Shown piece by piece: positions 7,596 through 15,421 of a DNA stretch of 64,000 nt. How positions within the stretch are numbered: the stretch's first letter is position 1; each line of letters starts with the position of its first letter. The stretch spans positions 496,001-560,000 of the forward strand of contig NZ_OZ209244.1 in NCBI RefSeq assembly GCF_964642095.1. The letters run 5' to 3'. A program made the position numbers and the translations under genes. The DNA is from Fretibacterium fastidiosum (lineage in GTDB: Bacteria; Synergistota; Synergistia; Synergistales; Aminobacteriaceae). A model generated the notes under the pieces. That model saw only the letters and a list, made by a program, of their open reading frames with translations. It was not told the origin of the DNA and ran no database searches.

Positions 7596-8114
7596 AACGA
7601 CGGGCTTCACCACCGCACCCGTCACCGACAGGAACTTGTCCGTCACGGGCTTCCCCTCCAGGGCATCCGCGACGTTGAGCATCGTCCCCACGTTGTCCAC
7701 CACCGCCCCGACGTTCAGGGGCAGGCCGCGCTCAGGGATGCTGCGGCCCGTCACGAGCTGGACCATGACCTGCTCGTCACCCGCAGGGTAGAAGGAGGGC
7801 ATCTCGCAGAAGGTCACGCCGGCGCCCTGGGCCCGCACGGCCTCCTTCAGGGCCGCGATCTCCGCTTCGTACTCCGCCTTGATGGCGATGACGGCACGGC
7901 TCGCGCCGACCTGAGCGGCGGTCGCGGACACGGCCCGAACGATGCGGTCCGGGAAGGTGCGGCACAGGTACTTGTCCGTCTCGATCAGGGGCTCGCACTC
8001 CGCCGCGTTGACGATGAAGTACTCCGCCTTCGCGTCGAGCTTCACGTGGGTGGGGAACCCCGCGCCCCCCGCCCCCACGACGCCGGCGGATTTTACGCAC
8101 TCAAGAAAGTCCAT
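7575..8114 (-). pseudogene. pduS: PduS, cobalamin reductase, truncated at the C-terminus
   Basis: PduS is an RnfC-like flavoprotein that reduces B12 for PduO. Full-length homologues are about 450 residues; this frame has 179. Residues 1-172 match well (GVVGAGGAGFPTHVKLDAKA, NAAECEPLIETDKYL, FYPAGDEQVMVQLVTG). The match stops at VTGAVVKPV, and the last residues VGNLKSK come from phage-side sequence. The FMN-binding, SLBB and Fe-S regions are therefore missing. The gene is the last of the pdu operon seen here. The other part could lie beyond the left edge of the prophage. Confidence 0.85.
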
Positions 8115-8162
8115 GAAACATCCCCCCAGATTCCCTCCGCCGCGGACGCCCCGCGGGCGGCG

Positions 8163-9308
8163 TCAGAACGCTTCCTCGTACAGCGCGATGACGTCGGCCC
8201 GGTCGAAGGGCCGCGGGTTCGTCGCCCCCACCGTCTCCAGAAGCGCCCTGTCCGCCAGCAGGGGGAAGTCCTCGCGCTTCACGCCGTGGGCCCTCAGGGA
8301 CTCCTTCAGCCCCGCCTCGCGCTTCACGTCGTCGATCGCCTCAAGGCAGGCCTCCGCGTTCTCGCGATCCGGACGCCAGTCGTGGGCGACGCCGAAGGCC
8401 CTGGCGAGGGCTGCGAAGCGCGGGACCGTGTCGAAGGTCAGGTTGAAGCGGCACACCGCGGGCAGGAGCAGCGCATTGCACAGCCCGTGGGGCAGGTTGT
8501 AATGTCCTCCCAACGGGTGCGCCATGGCGTGGACCAGGCCCAATCCCGCGTTGTTGAAGGCGATGCCCGCCAGGAAGCTGCCGTAGCACATGCGCTCCCG
8601 CACCTCTACGTTCGTCCCCTCCTGAACGGCCCGCGGGAGGTTCTGAGCGATGAGGTTCGTCGCCGCCCAGGCCCGACCGTCCGTCAGGGGCGAGGACTCC
8701 GTCGAGATGTAGGCCTCAATGGCATGGGTCAGCGCGTCCATGCCCGTGGCGGCCGTGAGGGCGGGGGGCATGGAGAGCATCATCTCCGGGTCGTTGACGG
8801 AGATGGTCGGCAGCATGTCCCGGTCGTTCAGGGTCATCTTGTTGTGGTTCGCGTCGGAGATCACCGCGAACTGCGTCACCTCGCTGCCCGTCCCGGCCGT
8901 CGTCGCCACGGCGATCAGGGGCGGGATGGGGGTCCTGACCTTATCCACCCCCGCGTAGTCCTCGATGCGGCCGCCGTTCGTCGCCAGGATGCCGATGCCC
9001 TTGGCCGCGTCCATGGCACTCCCGCCGCCCACGGCCACCAAAAACCCACAACCCCTTTCCCCGTACAGGGCAAGGCCCTCCATCACCGTCTCCTCGAGGG
9101 GGTTGGGCGTCACCTTGCAGAAGAGCTCCGCGTCGATTCCGGAGCCCTTCAGGACGTCCGCAATGAGCTGCGCCTGAGCCAGTCCCACGTCCCCCGTCGA
9201 GGCCACCACCAAGGCCGTCTTTGAGCCGAAGCGCGCGGCCATGGAGCCGATCTCCTTCACGCTGCCGCGCCCCACCACGTTGACCGTGGGGATGGTGAAC
9301 ACCTTCAT
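8163..9308 (-). CDS. Iron-containing alcohol dehydrogenase of the pdu/eut operon
   Basis: A 381-residue group III alcohol dehydrogenase (PduQ/EutG type) that would reduce propionaldehyde or acetaldehyde to alcohol and regenerate NAD+. Cofactor-binding GGGSAMDAAKGIGI and TTAGTGSEVTQFAVI are present. The metal ligands are in TGMDALTHAIEAY (Asp, His) and in HAMAHPLGGHYNLPHG (two His). The start at 9308 gives MKVFTIPTVN, with GGAGGGAAG eight bases upstream; the reading frame extends upstream without homology. It is placed between the aldehyde dehydrogenase and pduS, as in pdu operons. Confidence 0.92.
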   Translation of the reverse strand: MKVFTIPTVNVVGRGSVKEIGSMAARFGSKTALVVASTGDVGLAQAQLIADVLKGSGIDAELFCKVTPNPLEETVMEGLALYGERGCGFLVAVGGGSAMDAAKGIGILATNGGRIEDYAGVDKVRTPIPPLIAVATTAGTGSEVTQFAVISDANHNKMTLNDRDMLPTISVNDPEMMLSMPPALTAATGMDALTHAIEAYISTESSPLTDGRAWAATNLIAQNLPRAVQEGTNVEVRERMCYGSFLAGIAFNNAGLGLVHAMAHPLGGHYNLPHGLCNALLLPAVCRFNLTFDTVPRFAALARAFGVAHDWRPDRENAEACLEAIDDVKREAGLKESLRAHGVKREDFPLLADRALLETVGATNPRPFDRADVIALYEEAF

Positions 9309-9346
9309 GAAACTTCCCTCCATAGACAACGGTTTTTCGGATGAAA

Positions 9347-10720
9347 TCAAATGATTCGGAAGGCTCCGTGCAGCACGCAGCGCCGCGTTCGGCAGAACGA
9401 GGCCGGGGTCGTTGGCCCCTCGCCCGTGGCCGTCGCGATGGTGAAGGCGGTCGGGCAGTCCCCGCCCACTCCGATGGCGGCCAGGGTCGGCGCGTTCTTG
9501 ACGAACACCGTGGTCTGCATCTCGCGCGCCATGCGGCTCATGTGGTTGACGTTGCTGCTGTGGATGCAGGCGGAGTGACGGAAGCCGTGTTCCAGGCGCT
9601 TCGCCATGGCCAGGGCCTCCTCGAAGTCCGCTGCGCGGATGAGGGGCAGGATGGGCATCAGCATCTCCTCCTGCGCGAAGGGATGGTCCTCCCCCGTCTC
9701 CACCAGGATGATGCGCGTCTTGGGCTCCACCTTGTACCCCAACTGCTCCAGGAGCAGCGAGGCCGGACGCCCCACCCACTTTCGGCTGGGCTTACCCTTC
9801 TCAAGGGTCATCTTCAGGAGCTCGTCGACCTTCGCCGGGTCCTTCAGCTCGAAGGCGCCGTTCCTCAGCATGGCGGCCCTCAGGTCGTCCGCGATGCAGT
9901 TGACGGCGATGATCTCCTTCTCCGCGATGCACTGCAGGTTGTTGTCAAAGCTCGCGCCCGTGATGATGTCGATGGCCGCCTGCTCAACGTCCGCCGTCTC
10001 GTCCACGACGACCGGCGGGTTGCCGGGGCCCGCTCCGATGGCGGGCTTTCCAGACTGCAGCGCCGCCCGCACCACGCCCGGCCCTCCCGTAGCGGAGATC
10101 AGGTTCACGTTCGGGCTCGTCATGAGCTCGTTCATGGCGTCCAGCGAGACGTGCTGGAGCGAGGAGATCAATCCGTCCGGCGCACCGCTCTCGCGGAGCG
10201 ACTTCATGACGATCTCCACCGTCCGGTGCGTACACTTCGCCGCGCCGGGGTGCGGAGCGAACACCACCGCGTTGCCGCCCGCGATCATGCAGATCGTGTT
10301 GTTGATGACGGATGCGACGGGGTTCGTCGAGGGGCAGATCGAGGCGATGACGCCAAAGGGCGCCAGCTCCTCCAGCACCAGGCCGTTGTCCCCGGACACG
10401 GCGTGCGTCGTGAAGAACTCCGGCCCCGGCGTCTTCTCGATCGCCACCCTTTTCTTCAGGACCTTGTCCTCGAAGCGGCCCATCCCCGTCTCCTCGCAGG
10501 CCATCTTCGCTAACTCCTCGACGTGCGGGCGAAGGTCCTGGCGCAGCCTGGTGATGACGGCCGTCTTGGCCGCAATGTTGAAATCGCCGTGCCATATCGC
10601 CTGAGCGGCCCGCGCACGCTCCGTCAGGACCGCGACCTCGCTCCCGTTCCCCTCGCCCCGCTCCTCCTGCATCCTGAGGATGACATCGCGGACGATCTTC
10701 TCCATCTGCCGGGTGTCCAT
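9347..10720 (-). CDS. CoA-acylating aldehyde dehydrogenase (PduP/EutE)
   Basis: A 457-residue enzyme that oxidises the aldehyde made by the dehydratase to acyl-CoA with NAD+. Residues 5-20 (QMEKIVRDVILRMQEE) form an amphipathic encapsulation helix that targets cargo to the shell. The catalytic cysteine is in NNLQCIAEKE (Cys264), and the substrate/cofactor region has FGVIASICPSTNPV. The C-terminus with RRCVLHGAF is as in the family. The start has GGAGGAGG 10 nt upstream. PduP and EutE cannot be separated safely from sequence alone; the operon favours PduP. Confidence 0.92.
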   Translation of the reverse strand: MDTRQMEKIVRDVILRMQEERGEGNGSEVAVLTERARAAQAIWHGDFNIAAKTAVITRLRQDLRPHVEELAKMACEETGMGRFEDKVLKKRVAIEKTPGPEFFTTHAVSGDNGLVLEELAPFGVIASICPSTNPVASVINNTICMIAGGNAVVFAPHPGAAKCTHRTVEIVMKSLRESGAPDGLISSLQHVSLDAMNELMTSPNVNLISATGGPGVVRAALQSGKPAIGAGPGNPPVVVDETADVEQAAIDIITGASFDNNLQCIAEKEIIAVNCIADDLRAAMLRNGAFELKDPAKVDELLKMTLEKGKPSRKWVGRPASLLLEQLGYKVEPKTRIILVETGEDHPFAQEEMLMPILPLIRAADFEEALAMAKRLEHGFRHSACIHSSNVNHMSRMAREMQTTVFVKNAPTLAAIGVGGDCPTAFTIATATGEGPTTPASFCRTRRCVLHGAFRII

Positions 10721-10795
10721 TGCCTGGCGCCTCCTCCCGGGGCCTCCGCCCCGCCCTCAAAAATTCAGACGTTCAAGCCCTAAAAGTACCGAACC

Positions 10796-11791
10796 TCACG
10801 GCACCTGCGCGCCCGCCCGCCGAAGCCCCTCGAAACAGCGCACCGCCGCGTCCGCCACGCCCGTGTCCTGCTCCACCGTCCCGCCGCTGACCCCCACCGC
10901 GCCCACGATGACGCCCTTGTCCATCAGGAGCCGGCCGCCGCCGAAGGCCACGATGTCCGGGTCGTTGTTCAGGCCGTAGAGCGGCGCGCCCGGCTGGACC
11001 AGGGGGGCCAGTCGGTCCGTGTCCATCTTCATCTTCAGCGCCGTCGCCGCCTTGCTGGCGGCCAGGCGGACGCTCACCGGAAGGGAGTCCTTCATCCGCT
11101 GAAAGGCGACGGGCACGGCGTCCGGCGAGCAAACGGCGACGACCACGGGAAGCCCGATCGCCTCCGCCGCGGTCCGGGCACACTCGATCACCTCGAGCGC
11201 CTCGTCCAGCGTGACCTCCTGCGCCGGGGCCTCCGGTCCGCGGGACGGCCCCGCCTCCCCTTCGCTGATGGTCCGGACGATGCGCGCCACCTGCGTCTCG
11301 ACGTCCGCCTTGTGCGCCAGGACGTACAGGAGGTCCGACAGTCGGTTGATGAGGCGGTAGGCCTCCTCCTCGATCACCCCTCCGCCGTCCCACAGCGGCA
11401 GAGCCACTCGCTCCGCCCTCCGCGCGACGGCCCGCGCCGCGTGCAGCGCGCCGCCCGCGGGCGAATCGCCCGGAAGGACGAACTCGGGCCGCATCGGGTA
11501 GCCCTCCAGGAGCTCGTCGATCCACGCCTCAAGGGAGGAGGCCGCCGGGACCTTTGCCTCCCGACGCCCCCGCGCAACGTACGCCATCAGGTCCTGCAGC
11601 AGCCTCTGGACCCTCAGCAGGTCGTCCTGCATCGCCGCGGGCCCCAGGCCCCGCGCCAGCCCGATGAGGGCGCCGGCCTCGTCCAGCGTCCCGTTCAGCT
11701 CGATGCGCGGGTCCCGCTTCGACACCCTCTGTCCGTCCCACAGCCGGGTCTCGCCGCGGTCGCCCCCGCCCGTGTAGATTCGTGCGCTCAT
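10796..11791 (-). CDS. pduO: PduO-type cob(I)alamin adenosyltransferase with heme-binding C-terminal domain
   Basis: A 331-residue two-domain protein. Residues 1-185 are the ATP:cob(I)alamin adenosyltransferase, with the ATP loop IYTGGGDRGETRLWDG, IELNGTLDEAGALIGLAR and LINRLSDLLYVLAHKAD. Residues about 200-331 are the GlcG/HbpS-like (DUF336) domain with TLDEALEVIECARTAAEAIG and GVIVGAVGVSGGTVEQD. The enzyme makes coenzyme B12 for the diol dehydratase inside the compartment. The start ATG at 11791 lies 14 nt from the end of pduN and has GGGGGG upstream. Confidence 0.93.
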   Translation of the reverse strand: MSARIYTGGGDRGETRLWDGQRVSKRDPRIELNGTLDEAGALIGLARGLGPAAMQDDLLRVQRLLQDLMAYVARGRREAKVPAASSLEAWIDELLEGYPMRPEFVLPGDSPAGGALHAARAVARRAERVALPLWDGGGVIEEEAYRLINRLSDLLYVLAHKADVETQVARIVRTISEGEAGPSRGPEAPAQEVTLDEALEVIECARTAAEAIGLPVVVAVCSPDAVPVAFQRMKDSLPVSVRLAASKAATALKMKMDTDRLAPLVQPGAPLYGLNNDPDIVAFGGGRLLMDKGVIVGAVGVSGGTVEQDTGVADAAVRCFEGLRRAGAQVP

Positions 11792-11804
11792 CGTCAAGCC
11801 CCCC

Positions 11805-12086
11805 TCAGGACAGGTCCACCTCGTCCACGATGCCGATGATGCAGGCATCGATGGGGGAATCCGGAAGGGACACGGCCGCGCGCGCCGTGGACCCGCTGAC
11901 GAGGAGGACCGTCTCGCCGCGCCCCGCGCCCACCACGTCCACGCTCACCAGCATTCGGTCGCGGTCCCCGTCCAGGGCCCCGTCGCCGCGGCGGACCAGC
12001 GGCTCCACCAGGAGCAGCTTCTGCCCCACAAGGCGCTCGTCCTTGCGGGTGGCGACGATGGAGCCGACCACCTTTCCCAGCATCAT
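11805..12086 (-). CDS. pduN: BMC vertex protein (PduN/EutN/CcmL family)
   Basis: A 93-residue pentameric shell protein that caps the vertices of the microcompartment. The family start MLGKVVGSIVATRKDERLVG and the following KLLLVEPL are clear. VDVVGAGRGETVLLVSGSTAR and the final IIGIVDEVDL are also typical. Its ATG overlaps the stop of the upstream shell gene (ATGA), which indicates translational coupling. Confidence 0.93.
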   Translation of the reverse strand: MMLGKVVGSIVATRKDERLVGQKLLLVEPLVRRGDGALDGDRDRMLVSVDVVGAGRGETVLLVSGSTARAAVSLPDSPIDACIIGIVDEVDLS

Positions 12087-12376
12087 GAGATCTTTCCTCC
12101 GTTTCGCAGGGCGTTCAACACCTGATCGATCTGCGAGGGCGTGCCGATGAAGGCGACGGAGTTGATGTGCTGCGGGCAGTTGCCCAGAAGCTCGGTCACA
12201 GCCACGTCCGCAGCCTTCGCGCCGATATCCGCCGCGGCCAGAACCTCGATGACCATGCCCTGCACCAGCAGCACCGCGCCCCAGTTCGGCGAACCCAGGT
12301 TCGCGTCCCCCCGCGCCCGACGCCGGATCATCTCCTGCGTCCCGCGCGACGGGGCCCGAATCAGCTCATACTTCAT
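12083..12376 (-). CDS. BMC-domain shell protein, GrpU-like
   Basis: A 97-residue single BMC-domain protein. The BMC fold is shown by GAVLLVQGMVIEVLAAADIG and AKAADVAVTELL. The N-terminus YELIRAPSRGTQEMIRRRA and the motif GNCPQH resemble the GrpU group of shell proteins, where a cysteine near the pore can hold an Fe-S cluster. The cluster role is family knowledge, not seen here. I chose ATG at 12376 because its spacing to GGAGAGG is better; GTG at 12382 is an alternative. It overlaps pduN by 4 nt. Confidence 0.85.
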   Translation of the reverse strand: MKYELIRAPSRGTQEMIRRRARGDANLGSPNWGAVLLVQGMVIEVLAAADIGAKAADVAVTELLGNCPQHINSVAFIGTPSQIDQVLNALRNGGKIS

Positions 12377-12441
12377 CGACACGTCCTCTCCCCCCGACCC
12401 TTTGGACCCGCCTCAGGGCCTCAGCCCCGCGGCGGCTTTCG

Positions 12442-13071
12442 TTAATCGCGCAGCGCGATCCGAAGCCGCGCCAGCCGGTCCCGCGCCTCCGGCGTCAGCC
12501 GCGCCCCGGCCTCCAGGCGCACGGCGGCGACGCCCCTCAGGTCGTGCCGCGCCGTCAACTCGCCCCAGGTTGTCCACCCCGGCTCCTTCAGGACCAGCGT
12601 CCCCCCCGGAGCTGCGGCGTCGGCTCCGACAACCGAGGGTCCAAGGACCTGGACGCCCCATTCGCCGAGGCGGGCGAGACGCCCTTCAAGCCAGGCGCTC
12701 CAGGGCGACGCGCCCCCGCGCCAGCGCTCGATCCAGGTTCCGTCCAACAGCACCGGCAGGCCGCGCGCGAGGCACCCGAAGATCAGGGCCCCCTCCGCCG
12801 TGCAGGGGATGCCGTCCAGGAGCTCCTTCAGCAGCGGAAGGGGCGGCTCCAGGACGGCCAGCAGGCGAAGGCCCGCTCCCTCTGCCTCCGGGCGCCGAAC
12901 GCCCTCCAAGGCGCCGTCTGCGCCGCGGGCGTAGGCGATCCACTCGAAGCGGTCCGTCTCGGGCAGCGGGGGAAGGGGCGCACAGGCCACCAGACCGACG
13001 CGCGGTCGCCGGAGCCGCTCCAGCACCCTCTCGACCAGGAACTCCAGGTCATCCTTTCCCAACGTCCCCAC
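12442..13071 (-). CDS. PduM-like microcompartment protein
   Basis: A 209-residue protein with weak similarity to PduM, a structural component of pdu compartments. The N-terminus DDLEFLVERVLERLRR is an amphipathic helix of the encapsulation-peptide type. It is followed by a domain with TAEGALIFGCLARGLPVLLD and a late block GGTLVLKEPGWTTWGELTAR. The layout (helix, then a domain with a LARGxPVLL segment, then a beta-rich tail) and the position before pduN fit PduM, but it is longer than the usual 160 residues. The start is GTG at 13071, overlapping the end of eutJ by 23 nt. Confidence 0.6.
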   Translation of the reverse strand: MGTLGKDDLEFLVERVLERLRRPRVGLVACAPLPPLPETDRFEWIAYARGADGALEGVRRPEAEGAGLRLLAVLEPPLPLLKELLDGIPCTAEGALIFGCLARGLPVLLDGTWIERWRGGASPWSAWLEGRLARLGEWGVQVLGPSVVGADAAAPGGTLVLKEPGWTTWGELTARHDLRGVAAVRLEAGARLTPEARDRLARLRIALRD

Positions 13072-14029
13072 CTCGCTCTCCCGCCTTCCGTCCTCCTTCG
13101 CGAACGTCGCGCCAAAGGCTCAGGGCGATCCCCGACGGCGTGACCAAGAGAGGGTGGGGGGCCATGGACACCGGCGTCTCCACGGCTGCCGTCAGGACGG
13201 CCGCTGCGCCGGGCAGGTCCGCGCCGCCGCCGCAGACGATCGTCGGGACCAGGCCCCAGTAGCCGCTCGCCTCGAGGTGGCGCCTCACGATCGAGCCCAT
13301 CTTCTCCAGCACCGGCCTCAGGACGGGGAGTAGCTCCCTCTGGCGCGCTGGGTCCCGCTTCACGTCCTCCGCGGCCTCAAAGCTGACGTCCATGTTCCCC
13401 GCCAGCACTAGGGTCATGTGCGTGCCTCCCGTGGGCTCGTCCGCCGTGTAGACGGACTTTCCGCCCTGAAGGATCGTGATGCCCGTCGTGCCGCCGCCAA
13501 TGTCCACGATCGCCGCGTCCTCCAGCCCAAGCGCGGCCGCGGCCGCCGTCGGCTCCTCGTACAGCCCCGCGCAGTCGAAGCCCAGGGCCTCCACGACGTT
13601 GGCACACACCTTCGCCGTCTTCGCGCTGACGCCGGGCGGGAAGGCCGCGGCCCCCAGGGCGTTGAGGTCTGCCCTCCCCAGACGGCGCTTCAGGCGCTCA
13701 AGGCATTTCCGCATCCCCTCGACCGAGGCCATGTAATCGACGATCACGCCGTCCCGGACGGAGGATCGGGAGCTCTCCATCACGGCGGACACGGGACGCC
13801 CTTCCTCGTTCAGCGCCACCAGCACCAGGTTCGTCGTCCCCAGGTCGAAACCGAGAAAGAGCTCCTTGAAATCGTTCAGCGGCTCATCCCGGTCGAGAGC
13901 GCCCTCGAGGGCGCCGAGGAGCTCCACGGCCTTCGGGTCAAAGGACGGCGCCGCCGTCCCCCCACGCCCCGCCGCGCCCTGGCCCCTCGCGCCGGGCTCC
14001 TTCTCCTTCGCGTTCCTCCCGCCGCTCAT
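13049..14029 (-). CDS. eutJ: EutJ-like ATPase/chaperone of the microcompartment operon
   Basis: A 326-residue member of the actin/Hsp70-like EutJ family. Phosphate and adenosine motifs are visible: FLGFDLGTTNLVLVALNEEG, AIVDIGGGTTGITI and PTIVCGGGADLPGA. The family segments DGVIVDYMASVEGM and YEEPTAAAAALG are also present. EutJ is thought to act as a chaperone for the compartment or its dehydratase. The first 45 residues are a Lys-, Gly- and Ala-rich extension before the family domain. It stands where pduL would be in Salmonella. Confidence 0.88.
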   Translation of the reverse strand: MSGGRNAKEKEPGARGQGAAGRGGTAAPSFDPKAVELLGALEGALDRDEPLNDFKELFLGFDLGTTNLVLVALNEEGRPVSAVMESSRSSVRDGVIVDYMASVEGMRKCLERLKRRLGRADLNALGAAAFPPGVSAKTAKVCANVVEALGFDCAGLYEEPTAAAAALGLEDAAIVDIGGGTTGITILQGGKSVYTADEPTGGTHMTLVLAGNMDVSFEAAEDVKRDPARQRELLPVLRPVLEKMGSIVRRHLEASGYWGLVPTIVCGGGADLPGAAAVLTAAVETPVSMAPHPLLVTPSGIALSLWRDVREGGRKAGERGGDVGKG

Positions 14030-14053
14030 CGCAAGAGCCAGCCCCCTCGCCGC

Positions 14054-14182
14054 CTAGTCCTCCTCGACGCGGAAGTCCCTGCGCCGAATCCCTCGTTCGC
14101 CGTCCTCCGGGGCGGGCTCCTCCGGACACAGGAACAGCCGCTCCGTCTGCTCGTCCGGCCGCGCGATCACCGCCGCGCTCAC
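14054..14182 (-). CDS. Small acidic ORF coupled to the shell gene (42 aa), unknown
   Basis: A 42-codon frame that starts with GTG overlapping the TGA of the preceding shell gene (GTGA) and ends 24 nt before eutJ. The product contains VIARPDEQTERLFLC and then an acidic/arginine-rich tail (PEEPAPEDGERG, RRRDFRVEED). It has no homologue I recognise. Stop-start coupling and lack of other coding in this gap argue that it is real. Alternatively it is the frame-shifted C-terminal end of the shell protein, since the same frame is open upstream. Confidence 0.5.
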   Translation of the reverse strand: MSAAVIARPDEQTERLFLCPEEPAPEDGERGIRRRDFRVEED

Positions 14183-14820
14183 CTCGGCTTCCTCCGGGTC
14201 GTAGAACGCCGCTTGCGTGGCTTCTTCGCCTCATCCTCCGCAGGCTCCGGGGCGGCCTCGACAGCCTCCGCTCCGCCGGCGACTTCAACGGTCGTTGAAT
14301 CCTCCGCTTCAGCGGGCGCAGCGGGCTGGACCTTCATCAGCGCCCTCGGACCCGCCACGGCAAGCCCGGCCTCGCCCGACCGAGGCGCCCGATCCTCCTT
14401 CGGGAGTTCAGCGTCCCGCTCGGCCTCGGATTCCGGTCCCTCGCCCGCGGCGTCCGGCGCCTCTTTCGCCCCGCAGGGCGCCGGCGCAGGCGGCGCGGGC
14501 TTCAGGAGCTCCACCCCCATCGTGTTCTCGTTCCGGACGAGGCAGTCCCCAATCCCCTCCGCAGGGCGCGGGATGGCGAGCACGGAGTGAACGCCCCGCA
14601 CGCCCTCCGCGGCGACGCGGGCCGCCGCCAGCGCGGCCTGCACCGCGGCGACGTCGCCGGCTATCTTCACCGTCATGAAGCCGCCGCCGCGGGAGTTCTC
14701 GCGCCCGACCAGGACGACGTTGGCCGCCTTCAGCGCGGCGTCCGCCGCGGCGATCGCCGCAGGAAGCCCCTCCGTCTCGATGAGGCCGACGGCGCCTCGG
14801 ACCCTCTCCCTATCGTTCAC
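14179..14820 (-). CDS. BMC shell protein with long C-terminal extension (PduK-like)
   Basis: A 213-residue protein. Residues 1-90 are a standard BMC domain (GAVGLIETEGLPAAIAAADA, ALKAANVVLVGRE, GDVAAVQAALAAAR). The rest is an Ala/Pro/Glu-rich linker ending in a strongly basic tail with KKPRKRRSTTRRKPR. PduK also carries a C-terminal extension after its BMC domain, but the tail here lacks the Fe-S cysteine cluster seen in some PduK proteins. The start is GTG at 14820, overlapping the pduH end by 11 nt. Confidence 0.88.
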   Translation of the reverse strand: MNDRERVRGAVGLIETEGLPAAIAAADAALKAANVVLVGRENSRGGGFMTVKIAGDVAAVQAALAAARVAAEGVRGVHSVLAIPRPAEGIGDCLVRNENTMGVELLKPAPPAPAPCGAKEAPDAAGEGPESEAERDAELPKEDRAPRSGEAGLAVAGPRALMKVQPAAPAEAEDSTTVEVAGGAEAVEAAPEPAEDEAKKPRKRRSTTRRKPR

Positions 14821-15421
14821 CTCTCGTGCCCCCTCCCGAATCCGATTCGGCCTTGGCGTTTTCCGTTGCCGCCCCAGGCTCCCGAAGGCGCCTCATGACC
14901 TCCTGCGTCACCCTGGCGACCAACGCATCCACGGCCCTCTCGCGCTCCTCCTCGTAGGGCGCGCGCATGGGAAGGAGCCCCACCTCCGGCTCCGGCAAGG
15001 GCGAGGGCGCAGCGGGCGGCGCAACGGGGTCGGGCTCCGGATCGCAATCGGGGACCTCGCCCGGCCGCGGCGGCATGGGCTGCCCCTTCACGATCCGGGC
15101 TGCCGCCTGCCCCACCCAGCGCCAGTCCGCCGGCCCGGCCGCTCCGACGTCCAGCCACGGGCGGTCCGGGATCTGTGCGACGCCGACGGCCGCCCTGGCT
15201 TCCATGACCAGGACCCCCACGTCCAAGCGGGACCTCAGCGAGGCCGCGTGGGCCGTGTCCTCCGGCGTCAGGGCCCTCGCCCAGGCGGCGGGGATTCCCT
15301 CCTCCTCGCACCCGGTGCCGATGGCCTCCGCGACGCGCTCATCCACGCCGGACGCCAGCAGGAGGACGATGCACGGCCGCTCCGGCGGCACGTCGGCCAG
15401 GCGCTCGCACCAGCCCTTCAT
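14810..15421 (-). CDS. pduH: Diol dehydratase reactivase small subunit with extended C-terminus (PduH)
   Basis: A 203-residue protein, versus about 120 for usual PduH. The first 115 residues are the DDR small-subunit fold (PCIVLLLASGVDERVAEAIG, GCEEEGIPAAWAR, PWLDVGAAG). With PduG it exchanges damaged B12 in the dehydratase. The extra C-terminal part is a Pro-rich linker, then an amphipathic helix AVDALVARVTQEVMRRLRE, then a polar tail. That helix looks like an encapsulation peptide placed at the C-terminus. Its ATG overlaps the pduG stop by 4 nt. Confidence 0.9.
   Translation of the reverse strand: MKGWCERLADVPPERPCIVLLLASGVDERVAEAIGTGCEEEGIPAAWARALTPEDTAHAASLRSRLDVGVLVMEARAAVGVAQIPDRPWLDVGAAGPADWRWVGQAAARIVKGQPMPPRPGEVPDCDPEPDPVAPPAAPSPLPEPEVGLLPMRAPYEEERERAVDALVARVTQEVMRRLREPGAATENAKAESDSGGGTRGER

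Noticed and set aside
7560..9224. 554-codon + strand ORF over pduS and the alcohol dehydrogenase
   Set aside because: Shadow of conserved genes; no family signature.
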